Of a stretch of DNA of 64,000 nt, positions 58,846-64,000 are shown piece after piece; the stretch's first letter is position 1; every line of letters starts with the position of its first letter. Both the position numbers and the translations under genes were made by a program. The notes under the pieces were generated by a model. The model was not told where the DNA came from and did no database searches. It saw only the letters and a list, made by a program, of their open reading frames with translations. The stretch is from Gymnorhina tibicen (Eukaryota; Chordata; Aves; Passeriformes; Artamidae), in NCBI GenBank assembly GCA_013399875.1, contig VXAZ01001048.1, positions 1 through 64,000 on the forward strand, read 5' to 3'.

Positions 58846-59643
58846 AGGTGATGTGCCAGGTCTGGTTTCTGCCCTGCAGCTGGGCGTGCCCTGGGTACCA
58901 GAGCGCCTCAGAAGCCGCATGGGGCCAGCACCTGGCAGGGCCAGCCCAATGACAGAGGATGGAGGCATGGCTGGCCAGCCCTGGATCCTTTGCAGGAACA
59001 CAGGACACGGCAGGGAGGTGCTGGCTGACCCTGGGCCCTGGTGTGAACTGTGCCCGGCTCCAGCCCCGGCAGGCAGGGCACTCCATCTCAGCTCATTACC
59101 AGAGCTCGTTAGTTCAGGAAAGGCACTGAGTGTCTGTGTGGTTCCATGAGCTGTTTTGCTCCTCCTGCCATGAAAAACTGCACCAGAGCCTGGCTGGGCA
59201 GGGCAGAGAGAGAAAAGTTCCCCCTCTGTCAATGCATCCACCCCTGTACCGCCAGCGGTTCCCCCAGATGCTGCTTCTCCCAGGAGTGAATTATGGCCCT
59301 CGCAGCTCCTGCTCTGTGATTTCACTCACATTTCAGGCCTCTCCTGCCTGAGCAATGGGGTCGGCGTGGACGAGTTGTTCCTGTAAATCATCCCAGCGCC
59401 GCTCCAGCCTGACACATCAATCCCCTCTGTAAAAGGTTCCCACCTGGTCCTGGCGGTGCTGCTGAGATTGGGATGTGCCAGGAATCCTTCAGAGGCTTCT
59501 GCAGGAAGGGCTGCAGATTTATTCAGGTATCTCTTGCAGAAAGCTGCTCCCTTTCCAGCCCTGGGGAGACTCACCTGGCTGAGGGCTGGTACTGGGCTTG
59601 GAGCTGCCCTGAGCTCACTCTGCACTGTGAAGCAGCTGGGAAC

Positions 59644-60062
59644 AATCAGAGAATCCCAGACGGGTTTGGGTGGGAAGGGACTTTAAAGCCCATCCAGTCC
59701 CACCCCCTGCCATGGGCAGGGACACCTTCCACTGTCCCATGGCTGCTCCAAGCCCCATCCAGCCTGGCCTTGGACACTGCCAGGGATCCAGGGGCAGCCA
59801 CAGCTTCTCTGGGCACCCTGTGCCAGGGCCTCCCCCCCCTCCCAGGGAACAATTCCTTCCCAATATCCCATCCATCCCTGTCCTCTGGCAGTGGGAAGCC
59901 ATTCCCTGTGTCCTGTCCCTCCATCCCTTGTCCCAAGTTCCTCTCCAGCTCTCCTGGAGCCCCTTTGGGCACTGGAAGGGGCTCTGAGGTCTCCCTGGAG
60001 CCTTCTCTTCTCCAGGTGAACAATTCCAGCTCTCCCAGCTGGGCTCCAGAGCAGAGAGCCCA
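59644..60062 (-). mobile_element. CR1 3' fragment, type I, long copy
   Basis: Tail CAGAGAATCCCAGACGGG. Full type I body up to CCAGCTGGGCTCCAGAGCAG. An ERVL LTR remnant starts within about 25 bp of its 5' end. Confidence 0.92.
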
Positions 60063-60084
60063 GGAAGGAGGGAGAGGTGGGGGA

Positions 60085-60325
60085 AAGATGTTTTTAAGAT
60101 TTATTTTATTTCTCATTATCCTGCTCTGATTTTTTTGGCAATAAATTCAATCAATATCCCCAGGTTCTGTCTGTTGTGCCCATGAGGGTGTCTGGGGAGG
60201 GTTCTCTCCTGGTGTTTATCTCAGCTCATTCACCTCTCACTTTATTTTCTCTCTCCTTTCCAGGTGCCGAGTGCACTGATAAAGCAGCTTTGGTGGGCAC
60301 CCAACATCCAGCTGGGGCCAACCCA
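60085..60325 (+). mobile_element. 3' part of an ERVL-type LTR
   Basis: The segment holds GGCAATAAATTCAAT followed by AATATCCCCAGG, a pyrimidine-rich stretch ending CCTTTCCAGG, and AAAGCAGCTTTGGTGGGCAC followed by CCAACATCCAGC. This is the order I recall for the 3' end of bird ERVL LTRs. The 5' part is missing; its left end is close to the CR1 that ends near 60062. No terminal duplication can be assigned. Confidence 0.65.
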
Positions 60326-60539
60326 GCCCAGAGATTCTGCACATGCAGGGGGAGCCAAGGGGAGTGGGAGAAGTGCAGCAAAATCTGAATAAAGACCGAA
60401 CAGTAAAAGCTGCTCCTCCACGGAGCTGGGCCAGGGGAGCGCTGTGCATTCGGTGGGTGTCGGCGGTGGAGTGAAGGAGGCTGGGCTGAACTGGGAATGC
60501 TGTGTGTCCCACAGGCCATCCCAAGGACCTCAGCCATGG

Positions 60540-60986
60540 TGATGCCTTTTGGGACTACCTAAAACAGAAGCCAGACAAAATTAAGAGAATAAAAAACAGT
60601 GATATTTATTGAAGAGCCTTCAGGTACATTTAGGGCAGACGAAGCCCCCCCGGGGGCTACATCCAAAAATGGATGACTGGATCATGGGTTTGCATACTTT
60701 TATGAGTTTGGTCTATTTGCATACCCGGGGTTAATCCTCCAATTACAGCTTCAGGTAATAAAGTCATTTACCCCAGGTTGCTCCCCCCAACTCTCTGTTG
60801 TTTACGTTTCTCGGGGCCTGAGACAGTGAGGTGTCCTTGATTCGCAGGCCTGGAGAGGAATTGTTTTGTCTGACCAAAAGAGGAGAACAGCAGCTCACAG
60901 GCTGTGTGGAGTTTAGAGTTATACACTAAAGAATTGCAGGATCACAAGTATATGAAAAATATAAAAACTAAAATCCTAAGGCATCA
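60540..60986 (-). mobile_element. Solo LTR D (same family, closest to LTR A)
   Basis: A 447-bp minus-strand LTR with TGATGCC and GGCATCA ends. Flanks ATGG and CTGG match at three of four bases. It resembles LTR A more than B or C in U3 and near the polyadenylation signal. The octamer is intact (60715-60722). The TATA box found in A as TATAAAAA reads TATGCAAA here, so the core promoter looks damaged. Confidence 0.83.
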
Positions 60987-61256
60987 CTGGGAGCCCAACA
61001 CAGCAATGGCCTCTCCATTTCTCCCCCGGCAGCTCCCGTCCCCACCTGAATGCCAAACCTCCAGGTGGACACAGGACCCAAACTGAGCAGGTTTTTGGGA
61101 TGAAAAGCCCTCCCAGCACCCTTCGGTCAGAGCTGGTGAGCACATCCCGCACAGTCTGGGGTGTCCCTGCACCACCAGCATGTGTGTTGTACACAGTGCC
61201 AAGGAGTGGGAAGAGCTCTGGGAGCAGCAGCTGAAGAATGGCTGCTCCATCCCAGT

Positions 61257-61745
61257 TGATGCCTGAAGATTTTTGCTTTTTATGTATTTTTCATATATTT
61301 GTGGCTTTGTAGACCATTAATACATGGCTATACAGCTCCTGGTATTTTTCCTACCCTTTCTCTTAGATTTTAGAGTAAGAAGCTAACCTTCTAACACATT
61401 CCTCAAAATCTGCTTAGTCTTGTTTTCAAGTAGAGGACCTACAAGAAGAACATTCTATTTTCTAATCAGAGTTTGAGAAGATATAACAAGAAGTGGGGCA
61501 AAGAAGCCCTGGACCAACTCCAGTGGTGCAGTACCTGGGGGAAAAACTATCTAACCCACTGCTCTTCTAATTGGACAATGTTTGTTAGATATGCTAATTA
61601 ATTAAGTTCATAAAAATTGTAGAAATCCAATACTGGGTGTGCCCATGACCACCAGGACACCTGGAAGCTTCCAAATAAAAGTCAGCTTTTTATTTTACTA
61701 TTTTAAGACTGTTGTGAGAGTTTCCCCTTTTGATTATAGGCAACA
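61257..61745 (+). mobile_element. Solo LTR E (related but distinct subfamily, TGATGCC...GGCAACA)
   Basis: A 489-bp LTR with perfect CAGT duplications at 61253-61256 and 61746-61749. Its first 40 bases resemble LTR A with scattered changes, but the interior differs. It keeps the same promoter order: ATTGG, an octamer variant ATGCTAAT (61591-61598), then CATAAAAA. AATAAA is at 61674-61679. It lies 270 bp beyond LTR D in the opposite orientation. Confidence 0.82.
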
Positions 61746-62269
61746 CAGTCACCCCAGCAAGATCCAGCTGGGGTCACCTTCCAGGTGCTGTCACTGCTCC
61801 AAACTCTGCGTTCCAGGGGCTCTGCTGCTCCCGGGGCAGCACATGATGGCCTGGGCTGTATTCCGTGTGTTCTCTGAGGGCTCAGCTTTGTGTTTTCCTC
61901 CAATCCAACGGTGTCTCCACTGGGACGGAGCCTGGGGTGGACATAGCTGCCCAGACTTCCTCTGCCTTGAGTTACTGGGATGTGGCTTCTCCTCCTCAGT
62001 TTGTTTGTTTATTTGTTTTCCATTTCCTTGGGTATTTTTGAGGCTGTCTCCTCCTCTCCCCAGGCCCCTGGCTGTCCTGGCAGGGGCAGCTGTAGGGCCT
62101 TGCAGGAAGGCTGCTGGAAGCACTGGCAGAGAATGAACACGGAATTTGTGACTGGGAGCAGCCGCCCTTTCAGCCCCGTTCTGAGCGTCACCAAGATCTT
62201 ACGGAGGAACAGGAGCATGGCAGCACCACCTGACCAGTCACAACAGCTCTGATTTCAGATCTGCAGTGC

Positions 62270-62460
62270 TCCCAGCAGAGTTAGCAAATGAGTTGCAGAC
62301 CGGGAACTATCTGCAAATAGTTTCCAATAATGAATTGAGGTGCGAAAGCTGCAATCTGCTCCGAGACAATCTGTAAACAGAGGGAAGGAAAATTCACCAA
62401 AATAAATTATTCATTTCGGATTACTCCTCTAGCTCATGTCTTAACTTGAAAATCTCCAGG
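62270..62460. other. AT-rich island, possible conserved non-coding element
   Basis: AGTTAGCAAATGAGTTGCAG, TTCCAATAATGAATTGAGG, AAATAAATTATTCATTTCGG. Regions 61746-62269 and 62460-64000 hold only the 12-bp repeat and otherwise nothing I recognise. Confidence 0.42.
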
Positions 62461-63140
62461 GCCTACAGAGATTTCCAGGGATGCTCCTGCACCTTGAGCA
62501 GAGCTGTGTTGGGGCAGGCACAGGGATGTGAGACAGATCAGGGCATCCTATCAACACCTGGCCAGCTCTGCTCCCCCAGCTGATGGGGATTTGCTGCCAA
62601 AAAAGGACCAGCTCCATGGGTGATCCAAAGGCAGTGAAGGTAAATCTATTCCAGGCTAAAAACTGGACTCTTCCCCTCTCACTGCTGCCATCAACAAAGA
62701 GGAAAAGGAGCCACCCTAGGAGGAGAAGAGGAGCAGGAACCTTAGCAGAGGTGGGATGGGGAACGGGGGAAGGAGAGTACACAGGGGTAGGGGAGCAGGG
62801 CAGGCTGGAGGCAAATCACACCTTCAAGCTGGACCAGACCATGTGGGACACACAGATGTGCCCACCATGGCGTGGCAGTCCTGGGCAAGGGCACTGGGGT
62901 TGCCGGGTGCTGTGTGATGCACCGGGAGCTGTGCTCAGCCACCCTTTCGAAACCTTCCAAACAGCCCGAGGAGAAGAAATCAGCCCTGAGGAAGAAGGAG
63001 ATCTCCAAGAGCAGCCTGAGGGGCACAACAGGACAAACCGCCCTGGCCCCAGGCAAGGGGAGCCATGAGCAGGCTGTGCCTGAGGGATGTCAGGGACTCA
63101 GTGTCCCACCCCTGCACAGCTTCCTGATGAGTCTGGGACT

Positions 63141-63176
63141 GGCGTGGCACTTGGCGTGGCACTTGGCGTGGCACTT
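63141..63176. repeat. 12-bp tandem repeat, three units
   Basis: Three exact GGCGTGGCACTT units, followed by a degraded fourth (GACATGGCTTGG). Confidence 0.93.
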
Positions 63177-64000
63177 GACATGGCTTGGTGCTGGAGAAAC
63201 TGGCTAAAGAGCAGAAAATCTGCACATGGAAAAGAGAAACATATGGAGCTGGAGGAAGGTGCAAGATGGGAAGCTGGAGTAGAGCAGTGATTACTTGTTC
63301 AGTTATCTGCAAAGATTGGCTTGAGCTGCTCCTGGGTCTTCCTAGGATTCCTAGGCCTGTCTTCAGCTGGGACAGGCCAGGTTTCAGCAGCTTTGTCCTT
63401 CTGCCCCATGGATCTCCAGGTGCCACTGTCTGGCTCTTTAGTTTTTAGCCCTTTTAGTGCAGTCCCAAGTCTTCACCATGGAAAGCAGCAGAGGGGGCTG
63501 GAGCACACCCAGGTGCTTCACAGAGAGGTGTGAGGCAATACTGTCTTCTTCAGTTAGAACTAAACAAGTAAATAAAATTCTAGTGTGTGTTTTCCTGAAA
63601 TTGTAATGTGGGGACTGCAGGGAAGGGCAAAGTTCAGAGCAGAATTCTCCAGGCCTGATCGTGCCACACTGGGCAGAAGATTGGAGAGCCAAGGTATTGC
63701 TCACACTCCGAGGAGGTTTTAGACTAAACCTGACCCCAGACATCACCTGGAGAGAACCTGTGGCAAGCTGGACTTTTTCAAACCTTTTTTTCTGCCCTGA
63801 AACTTGCTCTGTATTCAGGGGAGTGGAGGAATACTCAAACAGTGAGCTCAAATCTGGTGGATTTGTCTTTGATCCAGTTTGGCAATTATTGTCCCAAACT
63901 CCCATGATGCCAGCAAGTGCCAGGGTTTGGCCTTTTGGAGCTGCTGGTGTTAGAGCTCAGCTAAACCCTGCTCACCAGCCACAGAATTACTGCGTTATTG

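Noticed and set aside
889..60062. Regularly recurring similar blocks that could suggest a CRISPR array or a gene family
   Set aside because: The spacing is irregular, both orientations occur, and the tails identify them as CR1 copies.
60240..60390. Pyrimidine tract, AG and an open frame after 60264, like an exon
   Set aside because: The tract and following bases match the 3' part of bird ERVL LTRs.
1..64000. tRNA, rRNA or other structured RNA genes
   Set aside because: No A-box/B-box pair, cloverleaf or rRNA core sequence was seen on either strand; a covariance-model scan would be decisive.

Overview
The window reads as nuclear DNA of a bird, most likely a songbird. The main evidence is about 39 fragments of CR1, the dominant avian LINE, most of them ending in the diagnostic ATTCYRTG-type 3' tail. 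They sit among avian-type solo LTRs of three target-site-duplication classes (4, 5 and 6 bp). There are no operons, ribosome-binding sites or long clean ORFs. No complete protein-coding gene, rRNA, tRNA or CRISPR array could be supported. The long open frames here come from GC-rich CR1 copies, simple repeats, or an N gap.

Layout. From 0 to 24 kb: CR1 fragments, one 432-bp solo LTR (7224-7655), one 1005-bp ERVL-like solo LTR (10267-11271), small tandem repeats, a CpG-enriched patch near 18.8-19.2 kb, and several AT-rich islands that look like possible conserved non-coding elements. From 24.7 to 30 kb: an LTR cluster made of an ERVK-like LTR on the minus strand, two near-identical LTRs in inverted orientation (25560-25982 and 29464-29863), and an LTR with a 6-bp duplication inserted in a CR1 (28553-29075). 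From 30 to 51 kb: CR1 fragments, a 21-bp minisatellite (32.5-32.9 kb), a (CCCAT)n quadruplex-prone run (36.9 kb), and a 115-bp (GGAGAA)n run (38.9 kb). From 51.0 to 54.5 kb: the only strong gene-associated signal, a CpG island with a candidate minus-strand promoter and first exon. That exon has a CRE-like site, a TATA-like box, an upstream ORF, and an ATG followed by seven codons and a splice donor. A 376-base N gap lies in the island and is flanked by two copies of the same 417 bp, probably an assembly artefact. From 54.6 to 64 kb: more CR1, an ERVL LTR remnant, and two further LTRs with TGATGCC termini.

Overall this looks like an intergenic or intronic stretch next to one CpG-island promoter, shaped by CR1 and ERV insertion. 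The best new observations are structural. Five related solo LTRs share TGATGCC-like ends and a CCAAT-octamer-TATA module. One of them lost its polyadenylation signal by a deletion between short direct repeats. One LTR insertion into CR1 has an uninterrupted relative elsewhere in the window. The gap duplication should be resolved before the promoter region is annotated. Gene identity, organism below the level of bird, and conservation of the AT-rich islands cannot be settled from sequence alone.
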